A stretch of 9,811 nt of DNA, taken from contig CALBYK010000156.1 of the NCBI GenBank assembly GCA_937889855.1, positions 1-9,811 on the forward strand. The letters are read 5' to 3'. The position numbers were made by a program, and so were the translations under genes. Under the pieces are notes generated by a model that did no database searches, was not told the origin of the DNA, and was given only the letters and a program-made list of their open reading frames with translations. Numbering within the stretch: position 1 is the stretch's first letter; each line of letters starts with the position of its first letter. Positions 1-6,618 of this stretch are shown one piece after another. Source of the DNA: an uncultured Prevotella sp. (GTDB lineage: Bacteria; Bacteroidota; Bacteroidia; Bacteroidales; Bacteroidaceae).

Positions 1-1
1 C

Positions 2-43
2 GATGTAGAGCAACTTTGCAATGTGATACACCCTGAAGAATAA
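2..43 (+). CDS. Possible 3' end of an upstream gene (partial)
   Basis: Frame 2 is open from the left edge to a TAA at 41-43 and reads DVEQLCNVIHPEE. That is a plausible charged C-terminus. The other two + strand frames stop earlier or read less naturally. The 22-bp repeat begins only a few bases after this stop, which fits the boundary between a gene and an intergenic region. Fourteen codons are too few to identify a family, and an open stretch this short can arise by chance, so this is a weak call. If real, the gene would converge with topB. Confidence 0.25.
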   Translation, partial: DVEQLCNVIHPEE

Positions 44-50
44 GTAAGTG

Positions 51-173
51 TGTAAAGATAACAGCATTACAAGGCAACAGTAGCTGCATTACAAGATAAC
101 GGTAGCAGCATTACAATATAACGGTATCGGCATTACAAGATAATGGTAACAGCATTACAAGATGACGGCATAC
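51..173. repeat. Degenerate 22-bp tandem repeat, about 5.5 copies
   Basis: Five consecutive 22-base units start at 64, 86, 108, 130 and 152. Each begins with the invariant core GCATTACAA, and the second halves follow AGATAACGGTAGC with a few substitutions. A partial unit (AAAGATAACA) precedes them at about 54-63. The unit length is not a multiple of three and no frame is open through the array, so it is not a coding repeat. Twenty-two bases is close to two helical turns, so successive copies would lie on roughly the same face of the DNA. It sits between the possible end of an upstream + strand gene and the end of topB. It could be a protein-binding array, a replication or segregation site, or simply a minisatellite; the sequence does not decide between these. 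Confidence 0.85.
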
Positions 174-196
174 CGGTCGCCATATATATTTACTAC

Positions 197-318
197 CAGT
201 GAAGGTTAAAGTGATACTTCCAGTGATAGCAGCGGTGGATTTTATCGCAATGTATCACTACGTAAAATACTGTAAATCACGACAATACAAGATTTAGTGA
301 TACTTGTGACACTTTTTT
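197..318. repeat. Cluster of AGTGATAC-like words and inverted repeat downstream of topB
   Basis: AGTGATAC occurs at 210-217 and 296-303, AGTGATAG at 222-229, and the inverted form GTATCACTA at 252-260. The last pairs perfectly over 9 bases with TAGTGATAC at 295-303. A direct 9-base duplication GTGATACTT/GTGACACTT occupies 297-314. The word AGTG (296-299) can pair with CACT (310-313), and a run of six T residues follows at 313-318, so a weak + strand terminator for the gene to the left is possible. No open frame spans the stretch. It is the intergenic space between apparently convergent genes; the role of the repeated word is unknown. Confidence 0.5.
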
Positions 319-327
319 CCGCATTTC

Positions 328-2307
328 TTATTTTTTAAATTCCACCCGATATGTACATCCCTCGCGCCAATTGCTGCATCCGTAGGCAGTCTTGCCTTTT
401 ATTATCGTGCCTTTGCCACACAACGGACATTTAGTGCCGATGATGGAATCGTCGGCCGGCGCAGCTTTGGCAGGTGTCTTTTTCTTTGCCGTGCGTTTCT
501 TCTTCAAGTCCTCCTCGGTGAGCGTCGTGACACGCCGGTTGGAGTTGTCGCGCAGCACATCATTCACGATTTGCGTTATCTGCTGCTTTAGTCCGTTGAT
601 GAAGTCGGCGGCATCGTCTTTCTTGTGCTCAATGTCACGCAGACGCTTCTCCCATATGCCGGTAAGTTCGCAGCTCTTGAGCAGTTCCTCATGGATGGTG
701 TCGATAAGCTCAATGCCCGTGGCCGTGGCGACAAGGTTCTTGCGCTCGCGGCGTATGTAGTGACGCTTGAACAATGTTTCTATGATACTCGCACGCGACG
801 ACGGACGGCCTATTCCGTTTTCTTTCAGCGCGGCACGCAGGGTCTCGTCCTCGACAAACTTGCCAGCCGTCTCCATAGCACGCAGTAGCGTGGCCTCGGT
901 GTAATACTTCGGCGGCGTGGTCCATTTCTCACTAAGTGTCGGCACGTGCGGCCCGCTCTCGCCCTTGGTAAACGATGGTAGCGTGCGCTCCTCGTCACCC
1001 TTCTTGTTTTCATCGTCGGGCTGTGCGTAGACATCGCGCCACCCAGGAGAGAGTATCTCCTTGCCACTCACCTTGAACTCCACATCCTCCACCTGCCCAA
1101 GAACTGTTGTAGTGGAAAACTTGCAGTCGGGATAGAACACGGCAATGAAACGACGTGCTATGAGGTCGTAGACATTGCGCTCCATATCGGTAAGAGCAGT
1201 GGCTGGCACGCCTGTGGGGATGATGGCATGGTGGTCGGTCACCTTCGACGTGTCGAACACGCGCTTCGACTTCGGGAGTTTCTTGCCCATAAGCGGCTGC
1301 ATCAATGCGCCGTACTGCTTGCTGATGCCAGAGAGTATGCTCGGACACTTGGGGTAGATGTCGTCGCTCAGATACTGTGTGTCGACACGCGGATATGTGG
1401 TGAGCTTGCGCTCGTAGAGTCCCTGGATGAGCTTCAGCGTGGTCTCGGCACTGTATGAAAACTTCTTGTTACATTCCACCTGCAATGACGTGAGGTCGAA
1501 AAGTCGCGGCGCAGGCTCTGTGCCGTTCTTCTTCTGTACAGCGGTGACGGTGAACGGCTTGTCGGCGATGGTGGCAAAAGCCGCCTCGCCCTCTTCCTTG
1601 GTAGTGAACTTGCCCTTGGTTGCTGTAAAGGTAGTGTCGCGGTAGACTGTGGCGAGCACCCAGTATGGTTCCGGCTCAAACGAGTCGATTTCCTTCTGTC
1701 TGTTCACGATGAGCGCGAGCGTCGGTGTCTGCACACGTCCGATGGACAGTATTTGGCGGTCTTGTCCATACTTCAGTGTATACAGGCGTGTGGCGTTCAT
1801 TCCGAGAAGCCAGTCGCCGATGGCACGGCTCAGTCCGGCTATGTACAGTGGCTGATATTCGCTCTGGTCCTTGAGCGAGGCAAAGCCTTCGCGTATGGCC
1901 TCGTCCGTCATGGACGATATCCATAGCCGTTTTACGGGACATTTAGCCTGCGCCTTCTGCATCACCCATCGTTGTATAAGCTCTCCCTCCTGTCCGGCGT
2001 CACCGCAGTTGACAATGCCGTCGGCAGCCTGCATGAGCCTTTCAATGACGGCAAACTGGCGCTTGATGCCATCGTCGTCGATGAGCTTTATGCCGAACCT
2101 GGCAGGAATCATTGGCAGTGACGAAAGGCTCCAGTGCTTCCACATGTCGGTGTAGTCGTTAGGCTCCTTGAGTGTGCAGAGGTGGCCGAAGGTCCATGTC
2201 ACCTGGTAGCCGTTGCCCTCCATGTATCCTTGATGTGCGCTCGTCGCGCCCAATATCCGTGCTATGTCCTTTGCGACACTTGGTTTCTCCGCTATACAGA
2301 CAATCAT
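328..2307 (-). CDS. topB: DNA topoisomerase III (type IA topoisomerase)
   Basis: This 659-residue enzyme is expected to cut and rejoin one DNA strand through a 5'-phosphotyrosine link, relaxing negative supercoils and decatenating replication or recombination intermediates. The N-terminal Toprim domain shows AEKPS (E7) and CGDAGQEGE (D103, G105, E107). The DxGxE form resembles the DAGREGE seen in many TopB proteins rather than the DxDxE of topoisomerase I. SIGRVQTPTL lies at 188-197, and TTYPRVDT at 303-310 gives Y305 as the likely catalytic tyrosine. KENGIGRPSS at 495-504 is another family block. A Lys/Ala-rich linker (about 602-616) leads to one C-terminal zinc ribbon with C627, C630, C644 and C651. 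The start codon lies about 50 bases below a good promoter box. Length and motifs are complete, with no sign of mobility genes nearby, so this looks like the chromosomal copy. Confidence 0.95.
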   Translation of the reverse strand: MIVCIAEKPSVAKDIARILGATSAHQGYMEGNGYQVTWTFGHLCTLKEPNDYTDMWKHWSLSSLPMIPARFGIKLIDDDGIKRQFAVIERLMQAADGIVNCGDAGQEGELIQRWVMQKAQAKCPVKRLWISSMTDEAIREGFASLKDQSEYQPLYIAGLSRAIGDWLLGMNATRLYTLKYGQDRQILSIGRVQTPTLALIVNRQKEIDSFEPEPYWVLATVYRDTTFTATKGKFTTKEEGEAAFATIADKPFTVTAVQKKNGTEPAPRLFDLTSLQVECNKKFSYSAETTLKLIQGLYERKLTTYPRVDTQYLSDDIYPKCPSILSGISKQYGALMQPLMGKKLPKSKRVFDTSKVTDHHAIIPTGVPATALTDMERNVYDLIARRFIAVFYPDCKFSTTTVLGQVEDVEFKVSGKEILSPGWRDVYAQPDDENKKGDEERTLPSFTKGESGPHVPTLSEKWTTPPKYYTEATLLRAMETAGKFVEDETLRAALKENGIGRPSSRASIIETLFKRHYIRRERKNLVATATGIELIDTIHEELLKSCELTGIWEKRLRDIEHKKDDAADFINGLKQQITQIVNDVLRDNSNRRVTTLTEEDLKKKRTAKKKTPAKAAPADDSIIGTKCPLCGKGTIIKGKTAYGCSNWREGCTYRVEFKK

Positions 2308-2357
2308 CTTTTTGTTTTATGTTCTTGTATTATGGTTGTTATTCTTTGCGTGATTTT

Positions 2358-2366
2358 GCAAAGTTA
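2358..2366 (-). promoter_or_regulatory. Promoter -7 box of topB
   Basis: On the minus strand this reads TAACTTTGC, a full match to the Bacteroidetes -7 consensus TAnnTTTG. Transcription would begin near 2353, giving a leader of about 46 bases before the topB ATG at 2305-2307. The surrounding 2308-2418 gap is AT-rich and has no good -33 TTG; a TTATGG-like word about 20 bases upstream is the nearest candidate. Its presence suggests topB is transcribed independently of the acyltransferase operon upstream. Confidence 0.6.
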
Positions 2367-2418
2367 GTCATTATTTTCATAATATCCATAAGTATTTTGG
2401 CCTAAAAGCACGGCTTGG

Positions 2419-3177
2419 CTATTGGTCGGGGTTCTCCCTGAATCCCTGATACTCGGGCACGAGCGACGACATCACGGCTTTGTAGCTCTCCGCCTCAAGA
2501 TATTTGATGTTGTCGTTGCCCTTGCCGATGGGCTTGATGGGCTTGTGTATGGTGAGGCGCAGCGGATGCCATGTCACCCATCTCATGTCCCTCATTCGTG
2601 GCATCACGTCGAACGAGCCGTTGATGGTGAGCGGAGCGACCGGAAGCTCAATGTCGTCGGCGAGCATGAACGCCCCGCGTTTGAACACTCCCATGTGCCC
2701 AGTGAATGTGCGTGCTCCCTCTGGGAATACCACGAGCGACATGCCGTCCTTCAGTGTGGCGCGCGCCCGGTCGTAGGTCTCGCGTATCTTGCTCGGACCG
2801 CGTTTGTCTACAAATATGTGGTGAGCCGACTCGCATGCCTTCCCTACAAATGGCATCTGACGCAGCTGGCGCTTCATCATCCACTTGAAGTTGCGGCAGA
2901 GGAATCCGTAGATGAGGAATATATCGAACGAGCCTTGGTGATTGGCCACAAAGACATACGACTGTCCAGGCTCAAGATTCTCGCGTCCTTCCACTTTCAC
3001 CGGAAGAAGGAGCACGCGCACAATGAACTGTGCCCACCATTTGCCTGGGTAGTAGCCCCAGAAATGGCCGTTGCCTATGGCGCAGCCAACGATGACTATG
3101 ATGCATGTGAAGATGGTGTAGACTGCTATCAGCGGGAGAGCGATGCAGAGCTGGTAGATGCGGTATAAGTATTTCAT
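2419..3177 (-). CDS. plsC: PlsC-type 1-acyl-sn-glycerol-3-phosphate acyltransferase
   Basis: A 252-residue membrane-associated acyltransferase, expected to transfer a fatty acyl group to lysophosphatidic acid to give phosphatidic acid for phospholipid synthesis. An N-terminal hydrophobic segment (about 9-36) should anchor it in the inner membrane. The HX4D catalytic block is NHQGSFD (H80, D85). The lysophosphatidate-binding block is FPEGARTF at 151-158, with EGAR in place of the more common EGTR. IFVDKRG at 121-127 and LPVAPLTI at 178-185 match the other conserved blocks. The length is typical. It begins 27 bases after the phosphoesterase stop and is probably the last gene of the pyrC operon. 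Other lyso-lipid substrates, such as lyso-ornithine or glycine lipid precursors known in Bacteroidetes, cannot be excluded from sequence, so the gene symbol is by family. Confidence 0.85.
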   Translation of the reverse strand: MKYLYRIYQLCIALPLIAVYTIFTCIIVIVGCAIGNGHFWGYYPGKWWAQFIVRVLLLPVKVEGRENLEPGQSYVFVANHQGSFDIFLIYGFLCRNFKWMMKRQLRQMPFVGKACESAHHIFVDKRGPSKIRETYDRARATLKDGMSLVVFPEGARTFTGHMGVFKRGAFMLADDIELPVAPLTINGSFDVMPRMRDMRWVTWHPLRLTIHKPIKPIGKGNDNIKYLEAESYKAVMSSLVPEYQGFRENPDQ

Positions 3178-3204
3178 TGGTGATGGATTTTTTTTGTACC
3201 TTTT

Positions 3205-4371
3205 TTACTTTTTTGTTCTTTTTAGAGTTATGACAACCACTTCTGGGTCCATATGGAAACGGAAAGGAACGAAACCGCCGAGCCCGGTGGAGACGAACAG
3301 GTGGCGTGAGCCCTCCGTGTACAGTCCGTCATCAGGTTTGCCGGTTAGCCCGGTGGGGCGCAGTCCGAAGAAGTTCATTTGCCCTCCGTGTGTGTGGCCG
3401 CTGAGTGTTAGTTGCACGTTGCTGCCAGGCAGTATGGACCGGTGCCATGCTGAGGGGTCGTGCTGGAGCATTACGACGAACGATTTGGGACTTATGCCGC
3501 GCAGAGTGCGCTTTAGGTTAGCTTTTTGCGGGAAAGGAGGTTCACCGTCGTTCTCCTCCCCAGCTATAACGATAGAGTCGTTGCCACGGCGTATGATGCT
3601 GTTGTCGTTAAGCAGGAGGTGCCATCGTAGCGATGTCTCGAAATTGCGTGTGAGGCACTCGTTCCTGCGTTTTGCCGCTGCCGGCAGCTTGGGCACGTAT
3701 TGTGTGTAGTCGTGGTTGCCGAGCACGGAGTAGATGCCGTCGCGTGAGCGGAGACGTGCCAAGGTGGGTGCGTGTGGCGCCAGTTCCTGTGGCCGCATGT
3801 TCTGCAGGTCGCCGGTGAAGACAATGATGTCAGGTCGCTGCGCGTTCATCTCAGCCACGGCACGTTCGAGCATCTCGGTTCGCATTGATCCGAGATGTGC
3901 GTCAGAGAACTGTACGATGCGGTAGCTGTCGAAGGCCTGCGGAAGATCGCTGAACTCAATGGTTACGCGGCGTACACTTAGTTTGTCTGTGCCCGCCATC
4001 GACCCGCTGAACAACACATAGTATTCGCCGAGCACAAGCACTAAGCCCGCGTAGTTGCCCCAGTTGCGTGTGGTGTGCAGCATGCGTCTTGCCAAGCTTC
4101 CGGCGAGCGACGCGCCCACGAACAGCACTTTTGGCATGACGATGAGCCCGAGCATGAATAGGTAGCCATTGAATATGGTGAGATTGGCAGGTGCAAAGTC
4201 GTCAATCATGGCATAGACCAGTGTCACTGCCATCATTGCCGCTCCCGGCAGCCACCATAGGAAATGTTGCCATGCCGAGAGGTCGAACCTGCGGCGCAGG
4301 AAGTGGCGGTAGATGTAGACATCTGGCAGCAGGGTGGCAAGGATTATGATAATGAAGATGCGTGCTATCAT
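3205..4371 (-). CDS. Membrane-anchored calcineurin-like metallophosphoesterase
   Basis: A 388-residue protein with an N-terminal membrane part and a C-terminal two-metal phosphoesterase domain. Hydrophobic segments lie at about 1-20, 38-56, 67-95 and 107-123. The catalytic set is complete: FSDAHLG (D157, H159), TGDLQN (D188), GNHD (N219, H220), LQHDP (H304) and GHTHGGQ (H326, H328). This arrangement is that of the YaeI/YkuE group, which also includes Chlamydia LpxG, a UDP-2,3-diacylglucosamine hydrolase. The open frame extends upstream to 4476, but that start would overlap the preceding gene by about 95 bases and add a non-hydrophobic leader. The ATG at 4369-4371 is preferred: it lies 10 bases after the preceding stop and opens directly into a membrane segment. 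Adjacency to an acyltransferase hints at a lipid or nucleotide-lipid phosphodiester substrate, which is inference only. Confidence 0.85.
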   Translation of the reverse strand: MIARIFIIIILATLLPDVYIYRHFLRRRFDLSAWQHFLWWLPGAAMMAVTLVYAMIDDFAPANLTIFNGYLFMLGLIVMPKVLFVGASLAGSLARRMLHTTRNWGNYAGLVLVLGEYYVLFSGSMAGTDKLSVRRVTIEFSDLPQAFDSYRIVQFSDAHLGSMRTEMLERAVAEMNAQRPDIIVFTGDLQNMRPQELAPHAPTLARLRSRDGIYSVLGNHDYTQYVPKLPAAAKRRNECLTRNFETSLRWHLLLNDNSIIRRGNDSIVIAGEENDGEPPFPQKANLKRTLRGISPKSFVVMLQHDPSAWHRSILPGSNVQLTLSGHTHGGQMNFFGLRPTGLTGKPDDGLYTEGSRHLFVSTGLGGFVPFRFHMDPEVVVITLKRTKK

Positions 4372-4381
4372 TGTAAGCTGT

Positions 4382-5200
4382 TTATTTGTATTGAAGGCGT
4401 GACGCAAGGAATCGCCGTGCGAGCTCAAGCGGTATGTGGCGCCGCCGTGCGTAGTCGCGCAGTTGGTCATCGCCAATCTTTCCGAGGTCGAAATACTTGG
4501 CCTTTGGATGTGCGAACATCAGCCCTGACACCGATGCGTGCGGTTTCATGGCGCCGCTCTCTGTAAGCCTGATACCTATGCGCTTCATGTCGAGGAGTTG
4601 GTCGAGGATGAAGTTGACGCTTGTGTCGGGCAGCGATGGGTAGCCAATGGCGGGACGTATGCCCTGGTATTCCTCTCTTAGCAACTCGCGTATGGACAGG
4701 TTCTCGTCGGGAGCGTAGCCCCAGAAAGAACGTCTCACCTGAAGGTGCAGAATCTCGGCGGTGGCTTCGGCAAGCCGGTCGGCAAGTGTCTGCGAGAGCA
4801 TGCGCAGGTAGTCGTCGCCGGTGAAGTCGCGCTCCATGGCAGCATCGACAGTTGTGGCAAAGCATCCTGCCTTGTCGGCTATGCCCGATGAGAGAGGGCG
4901 GACAAAGTCGGCAAGGCACAGGTTTGGAGCTCCGTCGCTTGTTGGGTGTTGCTGACGCAGCATTGGTAGGCGTGTGTTGCCGAGCAGCAGGTCGTCGCCA
5001 ACGCTGTTGGCGTCGAATAGTCCGAGCACGGCGTGTGTGCGGTAGCGTCCTCCGAAAGTGTCGAGCATATTGTTGGCATCGTTGAGCATTCGTTCTTTCT
5101 CGGTCTGGGGCTTGCCTGAGAGTCCCCATGCGTGGTAGAAGTAAGCCCAGTTGATGTATGGGCGCAACTCGTCTATTGTGTAGTCTAAATACTTTAGCAT
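4382..5200 (-). CDS. Stand-alone methionine synthase (MetH) reactivation-domain protein
   Basis: This 272-residue protein matches the C-terminal AdoMet-binding reactivation domain of cobalamin-dependent methionine synthase, and essentially nothing else. INWAYFYHAWGLSGK (16-30) matches the domain's N-terminal block. RPAIGYPSLPD (182-192) is the AdoMet-binding block, corresponding to RPAPGYPACPD in full-length enzymes, with R182, A184 and Y187 kept. SGLMFAHPKAKYFDLGKIG (225-243) is the C-terminal block. In full-length MetH this domain supplies AdoMet for reductive methylation when cob(II)alamin forms. Here the homocysteine, folate and cobalamin domains are absent from the protein and from the window. 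A detached version working with a separate MetH is known from Thermotoga maritima (TM0268/TM0269). The gene lies 27 bases after pyrC and 10 bases before the phosphoesterase start, so it is probably co-transcribed with them. The frame is intact with a normal start and stop, which argues against a broken metH remnant. Confidence 0.88.
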   Translation of the reverse strand: MLKYLDYTIDELRPYINWAYFYHAWGLSGKPQTEKERMLNDANNMLDTFGGRYRTHAVLGLFDANSVGDDLLLGNTRLPMLRQQHPTSDGAPNLCLADFVRPLSSGIADKAGCFATTVDAAMERDFTGDDYLRMLSQTLADRLAEATAEILHLQVRRSFWGYAPDENLSIRELLREEYQGIRPAIGYPSLPDTSVNFILDQLLDMKRIGIRLTESGAMKPHASVSGLMFAHPKAKYFDLGKIGDDQLRDYARRRHIPLELARRFLASRLQYK

Positions 5201-5227
5201 GATGATGGAGAATGTATTGACGCGTTT

Positions 5228-6553
5228 TTAGTAGCGGAACACCAGTGCCTCTCCGTGGCTGTTCTCGTCAAACAGGCCGTTGTTGTAGATAATGTTTCCG
5301 TTACATATTGTTGTGCGCACCTGCCAGTTGAACGTGTGGCCCTCCATGGGGCTCCATTTGCATTTTGATTGTATAATGTCCTTTGTCACCGTCCAAGGCG
5401 AGCCTGGCCGCACGATGGCGATGTCGGCCTTGTAGCCTTGGCGCAGGAATCCTCGTCCGGTCACCTCAAAGAGCTGTGCCGGGTTGTGGCACATCAGCTG
5501 CACAAGACGCTCGATGGGCAGCACGCCCTTGTCGACAAGCTCAAGCATCGCCACAAGCGAGAACTGTATCATAGGCATGCCGGATGCGGCGCGTGAGCAT
5601 CCTCCTTGCTTGTCGGCGAGAAGGTGTGGCGCGTGGTCGGTGCCGATGGTTGTGATGCGTCCGTCGGTGAGGGCGCGTCTGAGGGCATCGCAGTCGGCCT
5701 TGGTCTTGACGGCTGGGTTGCACTTGATGCGTGTGCCGAGAGTGGCGTAGTCGTCGGATGAGAAGAAGAGGTGGGCAATGACGGCTTCGGCCGTTATGTT
5801 GCGGTCCTTGCCGAAGAGTTGCAACTCGCGTGCTGTCGTGAGGTGTGCCACGTGCAGGCGCGCTCCAGCAGCCGACGCCAGCTCAACTGCAAGTTTTGTA
5901 GACTGCCAGCATGCTTCTTCAGAGCGTATCTCGGGGTGGTGCCCGACGTCAGGGTCGTCACCGTATTTTGCTTTGGCCTCCGCCATGTTGCGGTTGATGA
6001 TGTCGGTGTCCTCGCAGTGTGCCATCACAGGCAGTTGTGCCTTCAGAAAGAGTTGCTGCAAAGTGTCGCGTCGGTCGACGAGCATGTTGCCGGTGCTCGA
6101 TCCCATGAACAGCTTTATGCCCGGCACACGGTGCGGGTTGATGTTGGTGACGATATCCAGGTTGTCGTTCGTGGCTCCGATGAAGAATGAGTAGTTGACG
6201 TGCGACTTCCTTGCAGCGTCCTCAAACTTGTTGTCAAGAGCCTCGATGGTAGTGGTCTGCGGCTTTGTGTTTGGCATGTCGAAGTAGGATGTCACGCCGC
6301 CGTAGGCCGCCGCCCGGCTCTCTGTCTCGATGTCGGCCTTCTGTGTGAGTCCAGGGTCGCGGAAGTGGACGTGGCTGTCAATGACTCCCGGCAAAACAAA
6401 ACACCCCGTAGCATCTACGATTTGGTCGTAGCTGCCACGGGGAGTGTTGTTGCCTTCAGTTATGTCAGCGATGCGGTCGTTGTCGATAACAATGGATGCT
6501 GGACGAGTAGTGCCCTCGTTGACAACCTTTCCGCCAAATATCAATGTTTTCAT
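5228..6553 (-). CDS. pyrC: Dihydroorotase
   Basis: A 441-residue cytoplasmic amidohydrolase for the third step of de novo pyrimidine synthesis, the reversible cyclisation of N-carbamoyl-aspartate to dihydroorotate. Metal-binding HVHFRDPG lies at 61-68 (H61, H63). GIKLFMGSSTG at 145-155 contains K147, likely the carbamylated metal-bridging lysine. MAHCED gives H179, VAHLT gives H237, and GTDHAPH gives catalytic D305. The complete metal and catalytic set makes an active enzyme likely rather than an inactive PyrC' partner. The N-terminal composite strand segment (MKTLIFGGKVVN) and C-terminal strands (about 373-425) fit the class I, hydantoinase-like layout. It is the first gene of a probable four-gene operon. 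A weak promoter-like box lies 45 bases upstream of the ATG. Allantoinase or dihydropyrimidinase is less likely given the HFRDPG and GTDHAPH forms. Confidence 0.93.
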   Translation of the reverse strand: MKTLIFGGKVVNEGTTRPASIVIDNDRIADITEGNNTPRGSYDQIVDATGCFVLPGVIDSHVHFRDPGLTQKADIETESRAAAYGGVTSYFDMPNTKPQTTTIEALDNKFEDAARKSHVNYSFFIGATNDNLDIVTNINPHRVPGIKLFMGSSTGNMLVDRRDTLQQLFLKAQLPVMAHCEDTDIINRNMAEAKAKYGDDPDVGHHPEIRSEEACWQSTKLAVELASAAGARLHVAHLTTARELQLFGKDRNITAEAVIAHLFFSSDDYATLGTRIKCNPAVKTKADCDALRRALTDGRITTIGTDHAPHLLADKQGGCSRAASGMPMIQFSLVAMLELVDKGVLPIERLVQLMCHNPAQLFEVTGRGFLRQGYKADIAIVRPGSPWTVTKDIIQSKCKWSPMEGHTFNWQVRTTICNGNIIYNNGLFDENSHGEALVFRY

Positions 6554-6597
6554 GAGAAACAGTTGTTGTTATGGGTATTTTCTTTTGTAATATGCGT

Positions 6598-6606
6598 GTA
6601 AAAGTA
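6598..6606 (-). promoter_or_regulatory. Weak candidate promoter -7 box of pyrC
   Basis: On the minus strand this reads TACTTTTAC, one mismatch from TAnnTTTG at its last position. Transcription would begin near 6593, leaving a leader of about 40 bases. The gap between the lipoprotein stop and pyrC is only 65 bases, so pyrC could instead be read through from the lipoprotein promoter. No attenuator or pyrimidine-responsive hairpin could be recognised in the leader. Confidence 0.3.
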
Positions 6607-6618
6607 GAAGCTTGCCCC

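Noticed and set aside
51..173. The 22-bp array as a CRISPR
   Set aside because: The units are contiguous with no unique spacers and no cas genes are nearby.
2395..2418. Short hairpin AAGC-CGT-GCTT after the plsC stop on the minus strand
   Set aside because: The stem is only four pairs and is followed by two or three T residues, too weak to call as a terminator.
2422..3168. A 248-codon open frame on the + strand, antisense to nearly all of plsC
   Set aside because: It mirrors plsC almost end to end, has no recognisable motifs or promoter of its own, and the opposite strand encodes all PlsC motif blocks. It is a by-product of codon composition.
4372..4476. N-terminal extension of the phosphoesterase frame
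   Set aside because: It would overlap the preceding gene and add 35 residues ahead of an obvious membrane anchor; the ATG at 4371 fits the operon spacing.
4467..5129. A 220-codon minus-strand frame overlapping the MetH reactivation gene
   Set aside because: It reads as Arg/His/Pro-rich sequence typical of an out-of-frame shadow, while the overlapping frame carries the conserved AdoMet-binding blocks.
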